Shown: one piece after another, positions 1 to 22,500 of the stretch
Layout: each line of letters begins with the position of its first letter
Position numbering within the stretch: position 1 is the first letter of the stretch
DNA from: Megaleporinus macrocephalus
Lineage: Eukaryota > Chordata > Actinopteri > Characiformes > Anostomidae
Length of the DNA stretch: 64,000 bases
Direction of reading: 5' to 3'
Assembly: GCA_021613375.1 (NCBI GenBank)
Contig: CM038703.1
Coordinates: 17,668,694 to 17,732,693 of the forward strand
Notes under the pieces: generated by a model
The model's database searches: none
What the model was told of the DNA's origin: nothing
What the model saw: only the letters and a program-made list of their open reading frames with translations
Program-made: the position numbers and the translations under genes

Positions 1-357
1 ATGTATGTTATGTATCAGTATTGCATGTGCTTGACACCTGTATTGTGATACACATCACAAAGCTGCTGCCGATACCCAGCCCTACCAGTGACTCAGGTGG
101 GGCTGATCTTTACCTGGGCACAAAGGGGTCGACAGATGACTCCATGTAGATTGAGTCCTCTACAAAGGTGACTGCGTGCACCTGATGGATGAGGCTGGTC
201 TCCTCATCAGCCAAAAGACACGCACCCACTTCATCCACCCAGGGCCCAAACCTTGTGTACATGCACATGGAACTCCGATTCAACAAACCAAACAGCCCAC
301 AGTGACACCAGCTGCCCAGCTCATGCACCTCACACATACGCTCACATACAAACATAG

Positions 358-381
358 ACACACACACACACACACACACAC
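358..381. repeat. (CA)n microsatellite
   Basis: Twelve uninterrupted CA units. Confidence 0.95.
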
Positions 382-1352
382 CACAGTGCAGCTAAAAGAA
401 GGCCAAACTAATGATTAATAAATCAAAGCTCAAAGCTCACTGGGTGGTAAGAACCCATAATTTACTCCATGATGATTGTTTACCCAGAATAAAGCCCACT
501 TTTTCTGAATCCTAGGACCAAAAGCTCAGCCTGACATCTGCTCAGAGTGGTGTGTGCTAGGGATGGGTGGATACTGAAGTATTGATTTGCCCAATTCTAA
601 CACTCCTTCTGAGCAACAATATGAGGAAAAAAATGTGTTTTCTTTTAGCATGAATTAAAATAAACTGCTTTCTACAGAATAGAATGTGCTGCTCCCCTTC
701 TCCCTTTACTCCTCATACATAAACAACAAATGGCAGAAAGAAAGTAAAATGTTGTCATGTCCAATTGCTCCCATATCCCAGTGGGTGCTTAACAAGCACT
801 TCATAAACAGATACCTGCAGAAAACCACATTTTGTCAGCAACCTGATTAACAAGTTTATGAACTTAAGAAACCAAATAAGAGAATACTCCGGTTCTACAT
901 CAGGCAGCAAGCTACAGTCAGATTTCTGCATTGCACCCAGCCAATACAAGACTATATCACAGAATTAAGACGAGACACAAATGTCTAAATATCTAAACTC
1001 TAAATATAAAACATAAAACAACTGCATGCTGCTGCATTATTTTTAAACGATAAGTCACTTAAGCAGAAATTCTGCCAGTTTTGTAACGTCAGGGCTCCGC
1101 TGTGGCACAACCATCTCAGCAGCAAGCTATCAACAAGCACAATCAAGCTCAATCCCTGGTGATGCCACAACCATCCAAATGAGAGGGTGATTTTTCCATC
1201 AATCATCGTGCTGCTAGCCAATGTGGTCGTCCGTTAGATAACATACTAGAATGAATGTTCTACAATTCATTACTTATGAATATGGTGTGGGTTATTGACT
1301 GATGCTGGTTCTTTGGTAATGTAGGGGTTTAAACAATGCAGTGCATTTGATA

Positions 1353-1384
1353 AAATAATAATAATAATAATAATAATAATAATT
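1353..1384. repeat. (ATA)n microsatellite
   Basis: About ten AAT/ATA units in a row. Confidence 0.95.
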
Positions 1385-3404
1385 AAACGTCCTGGTAATT
1401 CTACACAATGCACTCATCTCTATCATGCACACCGTCATATTTTTCTACTTCAATAACAACCAACTGTTACACCCCAAGAGCAGAATCCTTACATTTTGTT
1501 CATGCGCTCACAATTTTTTTAAGCATCAGTATTGAAATGGGGACACCAAGCTTGGTAATAGACTAAGAAAAGCAACAGTATTACCCATCCCTGGTCTGTT
1601 TTAGTTTTAGTGGCTTGCCATTAATAGTGAGTCAAACAAATCAAATAACAACTAACGTGGACATGTCAGACCAGACCTTCTGGAAAGCCTCGTTTAGGGC
1701 CACTGGTGACTTTCATTCTTTAAATGTACTACGATGGCTGTTAACCGCTAGATCTGAAGAATACTGCCACCTACAGTAGGGTTCAAATCAAGCACAAAAG
1801 AGACCAAACCACACAGAAGCACCAAACCAACAAAAACATGTTTCTACAGCTGCTCATACCTTTTAAACAGAAATACCAGGAGTTAGGAGTTACTGCAGAC
1901 ATGCTAACAAAAACGCACACACGCACACAAACCAAGTATTCTTAATACCTTAATATAAAACAAAGCCTGAGTTCCTGCCTGTGGCAGTTTAAGACCGAAC
2001 CCTTTAAACTAAGCATTAGTCTTATAGTACAGTTACTGAAACAGATATAAGACATGCTGGCAAGGGTTAGCATGAGGTAAAGAGATGCAGTGCAAAAAGA
2101 AAGAGGGCCAGCCAAACACATGAGAATGAACACCTACGGAAGGAAAGAATAAAACATGGCAAAAGACTTCATTAACATAAAACAAACACACATACAGAAA
2201 TACAAATCTGGCGATAAAATAATGAACTGTTTTTATACAATAAGCATTTTCAGTATATTGTTAGCAAGTATAAGGCTACAACTAAGAGATCAAGTAAAGA
2301 AAAAATGTAAGATGGTCTGAAATGTATAAACAAATCAGGGAGAACTGCAGCAACCAGGATTAAATAATACTGAGGCCACATTTCTCCCAGCAGGAAGATG
2401 GATGAAAGTAAGTTAGTACAGATTTACCATTTGCATATCCACCTCAAAGGATTAAAACAAACAAACAATCCATTACAAGGAAAGACAGACACCCTGAATT
2501 CACAGAAAAAAAACTAAACCCAAGTCTCTCTGCTAACAGTGATCGACAGCTGGAAGCTAATACAGACCATCAAGATAAAAAAAAGGTCACATTAAGAAAT
2601 GTAGTTGTGTTAGCTGGTCCCCACTAGCTTCCATACAAACATAGCCATTATGGATTAAGCACAGTCTTTCAAGAGAAAGACTACAGCTTGTAGTAGAGCA
2701 CTGCATGCATTGAATAGAAATGGTTGAAAGTGTCAGTATGTTTATTGTTAGGCATAAACACAAGCATTATACCTTCAGTAGTAAGATGCAGCTAAAATAG
2801 ATCTACAAATCTTCTGAGCAGCGTGTGGTACAGACAGGATTGGACCCCCTCTAGATTAGCTGGATAAGGTCAGGATTGACAAGACTAAGCAAGCACAGCA
2901 CAGGCCGCTGTTCTGAGGTGAAGTAAAGTCGGCAACTTGGCCAGAGAACGATGGATGAAGAAAAGCTCTGAGATACTAAGAAATGACCAGAAAAGAGCCT
3001 GATCTCAATAGTTTGGAGCTCCATGCAAAGTAAACCTAGTTACAGGGAGCATAAGAAGACATGTGCACAAACCCTAACCCAGCCAACAATAGAAATAAAA
3101 AAAACCCCCAAAAACCTTAATAATAAAGTAGGGACACACTGTACAGTATAGTATGCGATATATGTGTATATATATGTTTTATATTACGTTATATGTTCAA
3201 CAGGAGGGTTGCACTGTTGAATACAGTAGGGGTTCGATATGACTTCTGATACACAGTTTTGGGGCATATAGGTGATGGTTTTAAATGCCAGCTGCTCATT
3301 TTTTCAATATTATATTGACACCCTCACACCCTTTAAAGAAGGTGAGATTTTATGATACCAAACATATTAATGTCATGTGAACTGGAACATAACACTACAT
3401 GGCT

Positions 3405-3620
3405 AAAACGGAGTTCTTTAATAAAGGAGTTCTATAAGGGACCATTTCATAAGAACCATTTTGGTTCTTTGCATAGTGAAATTGTTTTTCAGATTGATGA
3501 AAAATGTGTGATATATGATTCTACACAGAATCTTTTTGATAATGGTTAAATATATAATGGAAAATTGTTCATCTGTTATGATGTCAAGCTTGTAACAATA
3601 GAATAACCCTCTTTAGAACC
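3405..3620. repeat. Possible short palindromic repeat (GGTTCTTT/AAGAACC type)
   Basis: The segment carries AAGAACCATTTTGGTTCTTT near 3451 and further GTTCTTT/AGAACC motifs on either side (3412, 3614). These resemble degenerate non-autonomous DNA-transposon repeats common in fish. Ends and target duplications were not resolved. Confidence 0.35.
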
Positions 3621-4139
3621 ATCATAATTACTGTTCATATAGAATTCTTGACTTTAGCAATTGCAGGCATGTATTTCCCAGCATATATTTACTATTAAAA
3701 CAAGTTTTAACATTTAAAAATAGATTAACATCATACTGAAAACGTGTTTTTCAATCAGACAGACTGTTAATATATACATATATTAGTTATTCTGAAAAAA
3801 GAACCATTTAGGACAAAAATTATTGGTTGGAAATATCAGACATGATTCCAATATCTTTCCAACAATCCAATTTTCTAAATTAAATTTTCCCATTTTCCAT
3901 AATCCGCAAGTAATATTTTAGGCTCAAAATACTGTGTGCCCCTACTGAAAAGAGTCAGTGTAAGCATTCAGCACTGAAAAACCATTCATTGGTGGATATG
4001 CAAAGTAAAGCTGTGGGGCTACCCAACCAGCAGCAGAGAGGAGGCATGTTAGGAAGCAGAGGTTAAAAGTGGCCTTGGAGTGCTGGCTTGGCAAAAGGGG
4101 GGCACATGGGGGTGTGTGGACAGGGTTGGACTCAGAGAC

Positions 4140-13473
<9,334 letters not shown>

Positions 13474-13800
13474 CGTTACAGTGTATATTGGCTCAAAGCA
13501 GCAAAAGCATGTAGCTCATAAGCTAACGCTGCGCTGCCGGTGAGGCGGGCCTGCGCGGCGGCTGTAGGGCAAACCGGACAGGCGAGTTTAGTCCCGTTTC
13601 TGAGTTCGTCTTCTTTCTTTCTCACAGACACTCAGCAGAGGTTCACTCCATAACTGCATAAATTCGTTAACTGCGTAACTACACAACTACAGTCCTCAGA
13701 ACGGTGAATTCATGACATTTCCGTGGTTGACTGTTTGAGCGCACAAGACGTCTAACTGACCCGCAATAGCCGGTGAGTACGGAACGCCGCAAAGGACAAA
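13474..13800 (-). promoter_or_regulatory. rhot1: RHOT1 promoter / 5' UTR region
   Basis: The segment just upstream of the RHOT1 ATG is locally GC- and CpG-rich (for example the GAGGCGGGCC-GCGCGGCGGC run near 13540), unlike the AT-rich flanks. It is inferred to be a CpG-type housekeeping promoter; no TATA box was recognised. Confidence 0.55.
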
Positions 13801-16455
13801 CGAGTCGATATGCACAGGGTTGACTGAGAGGACTTGCTTATTGGATCAGCAGATTTCATCGCCCCCTATAGGACAGAAACTGAACGGACCTTTCTGTGTC
13901 AGGGGCTGTAACCAGCGTCCGAAACTCAGCCGACCACACAAAACAGCAGGTCAGTGTACAGATCTCATGAACAAGCCTAACACAGCTAATCATTTCTATT
14001 ATTCTGTCTCAAGGTGCAAAGATTCTTTTTTTATTTTTTATTATTATTATTAGATTATTCTGAGATCTGATTTATCTACTTTTCCTAACTCAGTTGAACC
14101 ACATGAAAAAAACATTTTGCGGTAAATATATAAATATTTGAAATTAGCCCAATAATGTTACTTAAATATAGGTGTAAATATTCAGAAATTAAATTGTTGT
14201 ATTGTTTTACTGGGTGAATGGACTAAATAGTTTGTCTCCTAAACCTCCTCTCTAACAGATATTCACTTTCCTTTGTTTTCACACGTTATATTGTCCTGTT
14301 TCAGTAATATTCCTCTCAGAATAGCATATTGTTTTCAATGAATATACACATTAAATGCGCATATGTGAATATCCCATTTAAACCTCTATGACATAATAAT
14401 CATATAGCACTAAATAGAAAAACAAATACTTCCATTCGTTGATTTTTACTTTTCTACATCATTTAAACAATAATGTACATTGTGTGACAATGTCATGATA
14501 AATGGACCAATAGAAATTCTCCAAAACTGCTTTGAAAAAACTGTATATTTTTTAAAATACAACTTATGTTTGAGAATACTGTGCAGTATAAATAATGCAT
14601 TTTGATATAACTGTGGATATATAAACATACATCAGTATATTTATTTCCATATGGCGTGCCTGCTGTGGACTCATCCAGGCTTTATATTATCTTCTTATCT
14701 GTGAAGTGTCAATCGCCACAACATTTCACCTGAATGTTAAGTATGCTATGAATCCAGTGTTTATATAAGTCATGCCTCAAATATTTTGAAATGATCCCAA
14801 TTACCAGTTACCTGTCTTTATGTAACCTGGACTGAGCAATCCAAGTAGTAGAAGAATTATATTATTTGTTAATGGGTCCACAAACAGTTGCATGCATCCC
14901 TGCTCAACTGACATGTTTTGTTGATTTTCCAATACACAAATAAATATTATATGTTCTGCATTTTAGTGCACAATCTGTTCACTTTAAAATCTTCCATAAC
15001 TTTTGCATATTTTTTTGTATTTTAAATTTAAAAACAGTGATTGTATATAAACATGTGCAGAAGTGTGTTCTCAGTAGAGCATGTGTAAAAAAATCAACCT
15101 AGAAAATCAAGAACACATGATTTAGGTAGACCAGGAGCACCCAAACTTTTGCATACAACTGTACATGATTTCCTTCTCTCATCACTACATAATGTATATA
15201 TTTATTTCAAAATAGTTACTAAATAATTCAAAGTAGGCTCTGAGCACTACATTTTAAAATGAGTAATTTTAGTGATAATTATTATCCTGTGCAAATGTCA
15301 ATACAGGCCCTCACTGTAGTGTTCGCTTAAATATCACCATCAAATAAATCTGAATCCATCCAGATTATTTGTCTAGTTTTTGCTGAAACTCCATATATCT
15401 CCACCTATGAATAGAGACAGACTCAGGGGGGCACTGTTCTTCCACTTCTCAAAACAATGTACTGAGCTGAATTAGACAACAACACAAAAATGTAAGACGC
15501 TTCAGTTTTCATTATTCTGAGGTGCAGTTTTAACATATAGGGAACCTAGCTGTGATTTATCAGAAATAAAACCCAATGGCACTGGATATGCAATGGAAAT
15601 CGGGTGTTTTTTATTATGTTTAGATTTTCATTAGCAAAGGAACTCATTACTTGTGTCTTTGTTTGATAAAACTATGTGTCCAACAGCTTCAATTCAGTCA
15701 AATGGCACAGAAGCTTACTAGAGGTTGTATACTGAGAGCTTAGGATGAAGTGTTCATAAACACAAAGGCTGTGTCTGATACGTAACAAATGCTGCCTACT
15801 CATACAGTATGCTATGGCAGTAAGGCACCCCATCATGTTTGAATCTAATGTGTGTATAAAACGTTACCTGCTGAGGTTGCTCCGCCATGCTGCCTTCAAT
15901 AAAACAGCAAGAATGTTCCTCCATTCCTACTGTTAGTAAAGGTGGCGTTGCTCTATCCTTCACTACCTTACATCCTACAATTTTCTGTGTCTGCACCAAA
16001 GCATTGATAAAAAACAGGAGCACTGACACAGTGGACGATGCTGCCTTCTAAGATACTGACTGATAAGACGTCCCAGACAGAATTGACAGCTGCCTTCAGT
16101 TTCAGACACAGTCTAAGTGTTAAAGTCATATCCAGGAAAGACACCGAACTGCAACATCTTGTAACTGGTCCCTGCTTCAACACATCTAATTCGCTTTGAG
16201 AAGTAACTGTATAGTTGTGCTGCAGGAGGGAAATACAAAATTGTGCAATGCTTTATCCTTCCAAGCCTGACACGTGCTTTACAGCAAAGCTCCAGCAGAC
16301 CTTTGTTGTGAAAGACGTGCTATGGGTCAGTTAGAATTTTAGACAGTGCGCTATGATCCCACAGGCTCTGGCTGTGATGGAAGTAAACATATAGTGTGGG
16401 AGTCCATTGGCCGCTAGTGCTAATAGTCTTTTTGTCTCTTATAGTGTCCCATGGG
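13801..16455. other. RHOT1-ADAP2 intergenic region
   Basis: No coding exon recognised. Includes a MITE-like repeat (14886-15165) and the 3' flank of ADAP2 at its right end. Short open frames at 15796-16183 and 16320-16502 show no family resemblance; the latter overlaps the last ADAP2 exon in another frame. Confidence 0.5.
14886..15165 (+). mobile_element. MITE-like repeat, copy 1
   Basis: The right end reads CCAGGAGCACCCAAACTTTT followed by GCATACAACTGTA, and the left end starts with an imperfect inverse of it (ACAGTTGCATGCA...CCCTG). Shared internal words with the segment at 52702-52990 (ATTTTAGTGCACAAT, AACTTTTGCA) indicate the same family in the opposite orientation. Size and terminal inverted repeats suggest a non-autonomous DNA transposon; the family name is not known to me. 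Confidence 0.45.
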
Positions 16456-16528
16456 TCATCTTCTTCTGCGGATGTTGGCCTCTGCTGAAAAAGAAAAACC
16501 AAATTAAGCAGAGTAAATTAATAAATAA

Positions 16529-16574
<46 letters not shown>

Positions 16575-19500
16575 CCTGTGTGGAAACAGCAGAGTCACTG
16601 AGAGTCATGTCTTACTGGTGTAATCCTGGGGCAGCATGGGCTTTGAAATGACCTGCCTCAGTGCCTCCAGCCACTCGTTCCGCTCACGCTCCTGCTCACA
16701 CATAAAGACAAACTGGCGGTCCGGCGTCTCCATCGTCACTCCACACTTCCACTTATTTCCTCTGGTTCCCTTAGGCACACACTCCCTCACTGAGTACCCA
16801 TGATTCTCTGTTCCAATGAAAATGACCCCAAGCTCTACAGCATCCTTGACAAAGACAGGGCATTTTAAAATTAATTCAGTTCGAATTACAGCCTCAAGGA
16901 ACCTTGGTGTTATCTTTTTACTTGGGTTAAACTTTTTCTTGTGGGCACATGATATACAATGGACATTCTTTTGTATTGCGTTTTTTCCATTCAAAACTTG
17001 TTGGACGGTTAACAAAACCTTTACCATCATATAAACTGCTTAGGAATATTTTACTTTGTGTTAAGTTGAACTGAGAATTCTGCATAACCCAATCAGTGAC
17101 GTGTAAACATGGTCATTTAGAAAGGTGTAATGCGAAAAGGCACATTGCAGGAGAAGGTGCTAGCTACAGTGGTGCTAATGATACGAACCTGTGAACCTAC
17201 TTGTGTCTTCAGATTTTTTTATGTAATGCAGATAATGACGAAATAGTAAAAATGTAAACCTTCAAAAAAGTAAGTTTTTTTGGAGGACTGATTTATCTTA
17301 CAATGCCTTCCATGTACCTCTCCACGTGTTTTAGGCCAAAACTTTATCTCAAAACTATCAGAAAATAATGCAATAATCCTTTCACCAACTTTGTCATCTA
17401 GTTTATATAGAACAGAGCATTTCACATAATATATATATATATTAATTAATAATGTTAATTATCAATGTGTACATATTTAATAACATAATTATGTAACTGC
17501 TATGGGTGGCTCCTCCTACCAGCTGCGTTTTAAAGTAGAGTAGTTTTCTGTCCATGGCATCCAAAATGAACCATCTCTTCTTAAATGGTTCCCGTTGCTG
17601 CAATAAACAGACAGTATGTGTTACTCTCATCCATGTAAAAGAAAACTCAATGTATTTTTCTAGAACGCTTCTGTGGGTGGTGAAAACTGCCCAGTGCATC
17701 ACAGGCACGCAATTACCCACCATTGAGTCAGTCTATCAGAAGCGCTGCCTGAGCAGGGCGCTCCCGCACCAACAGACTCAGGAAGAGCTTCTTCCCTGAG
17801 GCTGTGAACCTGCTGAACTCTACACCGTCACTTTAGCCTCATTATTGCACTCACTGCACTGCACTGTCCTATTACTTTTGCACTACTCATTTTTGCACAT
17901 ATATCTTTGTAATTTTATACCTGTACAATTATATTTATATTTGCAATTTTGTTAATATTGCACTATTTATATCTGTAGTTATTGCTTACACTGTTACAAC
18001 TTGTTCAACATATGCTGCTCTGTGCCATCTTTGCATTTCATTTCTTACTGTATATAGGTATAGTAATTTATATTCTATTTTATATACCACCCCCTTATCT
18101 CGCCTACATCTACGTCCTATATATTTATTTATATACCACCACATGTACATTAACCTCAAATTGTTAGTCATTTCTGTTTTGCACTTTATGTAAATAATAA
18201 TGTATTTTGCACCTCTGGTTGGATGCTAACTGCATTTCATTGGCTTTGTATGTGTACTCTGCACAATGACAATAAAGTTGAATCTAATCTAATCTAATCT
18301 AAATATGTCTCATTTTAAATGGAAATACTTGTGAAAATAACTGTGATCTAAAATGTTTGGACAGGGTTTTTTTCCCCAGAGACCCCTCTATTTCTCTCAT
18401 TATTGAACACATATGTGGGTCACCTACCAAAGGGCCAGTCTTCTCCATGTAACCCTCCTTGAGGTAGCTTCTGGTTATCCAGGGGAGCAACTAAAAAAAG
18501 ATAAGAGGAAGATATTTGGGAAAGAAACACAAATTACGATTTCATTCATTTTTGGGAAGTTGCTATTGGACCATTTATCCTGAAACCTGCATGCATTGTA
18601 AGGAACAGCCAGTGTTCTAAATTATCAATAAAAAAAAAACAACAATACGAAGTTTTGTTCATACAACAACCCATGTTTCAAGGTCTTTTTTGCTGCTGCA
18701 AAATAGAAACACACACTGGAAGAACTAAAGGAAAAATGAATGTGAATTATCTGTTAACACTGGTCTATGAATCAATTTATTGAAAGAGAAAAAAAGCTAT
18801 TTCATGATTTTGATTTTTAAATGACAATTAAGAGACAGTAAAGGACCCTAATAAGGTGCATCTTGAATATTAAGCGCTGTTTCATATTTAATGTAGTATC
18901 ACACAGACAGTTATAAAATATATATAAAATTCTCACCTCGCTATCAGTAGCTGTAGGGAATGCTGTCTTCAGGTAGACAAAGCGTGTAGCTCTAATAGCA
19001 TTGAACCAATTCACAATTTCCTGAAAGAACAAAGAGTAAATTCAGTGCTTCTCTCAGTTCATCTTTTCAAAAACTTTCTCTGTTGCTTTTGCTCATAGCT
19101 AGTTACAGCCTTCAAGGCACAAACGTGCACGATGCAGTTGTTAAACCTAAAATCATTTGCTCACATATTCTCAAATCAAAAAACTTGTTTGCTTAGTTGT
19201 TTGTTACCGACATTACACAATCTGTACAAAAAAAGGGTTCAAATGTCTTTTCAGAATTGACTTCCTTTTACTGGAACGCTAAAACAGACAAAAAGCATAA
19301 TTTGGCTGAAAACAGACAAGACTGGCAGTTTCATTTAAGAATCAGGAAGTAGGTTAAGGGTTCTCCTGGTAGCAAAATGGTTTTGTAATACAGAGACAAA
19401 GAATAAGACAAATATAAAGTAAAAAATACATTCTTTTTCTTATAAAAAATAAAAGAAAGAAAGAAATCATTTAATAAATAAATTAAACACCTTTCCTTAC

Positions 19501-22500
19501 CTGCCCACTTTCATGGTAAACAAAGAGGTTTCGCGTGTGGTCATCCACACTGTAAGTAATCTGTAGGCCGTTAGCATGTCCAATCTTCTGAGGCTGAAAG
19601 GTTGCATTCAGGTTTTTCACAGAGATTATTGCCTTTGGCCCTTTAGACTCCTATCAAGTACAATGGGTTTGGGTATTTTAGTTATTCAAAATGGTTACAT
19701 GTTTTTGTTTTTTTTTTTTTTTTACATTTTTTAATGTTAAAGAAGACATGTGTGAGGGCCAATGGCAGGTTTAATTACTAATACTTTAAATTCAAATCTT
19801 CATTCTGAATACTCTACTGCATGTGTGCAACAAGTGCTTCTCTGTTTCAAGAGTTGCTAAATAAAGCATCTGAATTCCTTACATCCTCCTTGTAATATTT
19901 TAGACTGAAGTCCTGTTCTGATAGAACAAACTTCCTCTTGAGAAACTGCCCGTTGTCCTTCCCTTTCTTCCACAGCACTCCTTCATAAATACCTACAATT
20001 AATAAAACACTCATTAATAAGGAAAAGCAGCAAGAAATCCAGAATTAGTCCTACTTTAGTCAGTGATGCATTTAATCTCTTATTTATAACAAGAAATGTA
20101 CTGTTCACATATACAAAACCTTCAGAGACTCTAATAAAACAGGGTCTGTTTAATTGGATTTAGTGAAGTGCTGCACCTTAAATGTGGAATAAAAATAATC
20201 ATATTTTGTAGTGGTTTTAAAACCTTGCACTACCAGTTTGTTTTGTCTTCTAACTACAAGACAAGAACAGGAAATATCATGATGGCTTTTTTGTTTCATT
20301 AAAAAAATGTCCTGCAGTATTGTGATGTCATCTTTTTACAATACTGTCCACCCATCATGTATGAAAACCACAACCACTTAAATAGATCTATTTTTAAGCT
20401 GGTTATTTTTAAGTGATGGGCTGTAGTGTGTCTTATATCGCCATGTTGGTCTCTACTGAACCCTTTTACGACAAATCTGCAAAAGAAAACAGGTGAAGAA
20501 AAGCTTTTAAAGAAATCTGCAGCAATATGTGCAGCCATAAGAGACCTGCCAAATAACCCCAATTATAATTTAGACCCATCAGTCCAAAAATGTCCAGTTT
20601 CAGAGTTGTAGTGCAAGATTTCTGTTTTACGTCCATTTCCTTTTCTGGGGGGCTTTTTGTCAGCTATGCATCCCACCGTGGAGGATGACCAGAAACACCC
20701 TTTTTTAAGATTTTGATTTTCTCCTATTTCTCAAAGTTGATAGTGGCATTGTGCAGAAGGTTTTGCACAGTTGTCCAATTGTCTCTTTCTATTTTTGTAT
20801 TTCTCATTCATTATATTATATATAACTCTGTATTAAGTATATTATGCACAACCTAAAAAATATCACCTTTAATTATTTTAGATACACATAATTAAGGCAC
20901 CTATAAGGTAGTTAAGATGAATATTTGCTTGTGTACATGTCTACTTGTAGGGGTGGCACAGCTGCAACTGGTTGGTTTTAAGATTGGAAAAATGGAAGAT
21001 TTGGGATTCTCAAACTAGTCTGCATTAAGGCCCATTATTTATCATTAGAACGCATCAAGGCCCACCATGGAAAAATCTATATTTATATTTTGATATAAGA
21101 AAATTATTAATCTTTTATTCCTCAAGTGCTGACACAGAAAACCTGAGAACAATGATCTAAATAATTGCTTAATGTTTAGATTGTCCATTTGAGTATTGTC
21201 ACAATATCACAAGAAAAACCAAAACTGAATCTTAAAAAGTCAATTTTGTGTTTATATTCTTACACAGGAGGCGAGGCTCAGTGTAGACCGATACTTGATA
21301 AAGATTTCAGAATATAGTGAATGAAAAAACAGGATTGAAATTCAGTTGATGTTCATTTTTTTATTATAAATGTACTACTAATAAGAACAACAAAAACAGC
21401 AACAAAAAATACAGTTAGAATAAATTATTTTTATTATTATTATTTTATTATTTATATTGACTTTGCAACAAGTCTTAATTTACTGCTCGTTCAAAATTTT
21501 TTTAAATGTAATTAAAATGAAAGCAAGTTTAAGATATTTCTCTTGTACGACATACGTGTTCTGAATATTGAATGAGATGAGCATAAGCTTGTTTAAAGGC
21601 AGAAATCTAGTGAAATGCTGGTGAATTAAACAGGATGTTTCTGCAAGCTATTTTTATGCGGCCATAAGCAAGGGGACAAGTAAAATATTGGTGTGATATT
21701 AATGCAGGTGTTGTGTTAAACTGATCTGCTGTTTAGGACCACATGTTTAGCCTCAGTATCGATGCAAGGACCACTAGTGTGCGCTTCGCAGCCCACCTGT
21801 GGTTAGCAGTCTGGCAGTGGAGACACCCAGGCAAAGAACATGACTGTAGATCTTAAAACAGGTATGTACAGCTCACTGTTTGTTCACAAATGGTTGCTTT
21901 TTAAGCTATTGCTGAATTTTAATCTTTTTCTCTGAGATGTCAGTTCCTAAAAGCTCCTGGTTTACCTAAAAGCTTTTCTTCACCTGTTTTCTTTTGCAGA
22001 TTTGTCGTAAAAGGGTTCAGTAGAGACCAACATGGCGATATAAGACACACTACAGCCCGTCACTTAAAAATAACCAGCTTTAAATTAGATCTGTTTAAGT
22101 GGTTGTGGTTTCCATATATGATGGTTGGACAGTATTGTAAAAAGATGACATCACAATACTGCAGGACATTTTTTTATGATACAAAAAAGCCATCATGATA
22201 TTTCCTGTTCTTGCCTTGTAGTTAGAAGACAAAACAAACTGGTAGTGCAAGATTTTAAAACCACTTCAAAAAACTATGAATATGATTATTTTTATTTAAC
22301 ATTTCAGGGGCAGCACTTCACTAAATCCAATTAAACACGCCTTGTTTGATTAGAGTCTCTGAAAGTTTTGTATATGTGAACAGTGCATTTCTTGTCTCCT
22401 GGTTTACCTGATGAGTAGGCAAGTAGCTTATTTTCCTCTGTAAACTCCTGCCTTTCATACTTGGCTCTGATCCACTGTTCCTTCAGCACCCTACAGTACG

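Larger units (their letters stand above)
1..4139. other. No assigned gene; presumed RHOT1 3' intron
   Basis: No exon could be assigned here. Since the terminal RHOT1 exon (tail anchor) was not found, this stretch is probably the last RHOT1 intron, or that exon lies left of the window. It holds a CA repeat, an ATA repeat and a fragment with paired GGTTCTTT/AAGAACC-type motifs (about 3405-3620) that looks like a short repeat. A minus-strand open frame at 114-330 ends in a good splice donor but matches no family I recognise. Confidence 0.5.

Noticed and set aside
20426..20611. Open frame ...KKTGEEKLLKKSAAICAAIRD...
   Set aside because: Considered as a transposase relic because it overlaps the left inverted copy, but it is too short and shows no recognisable domain.
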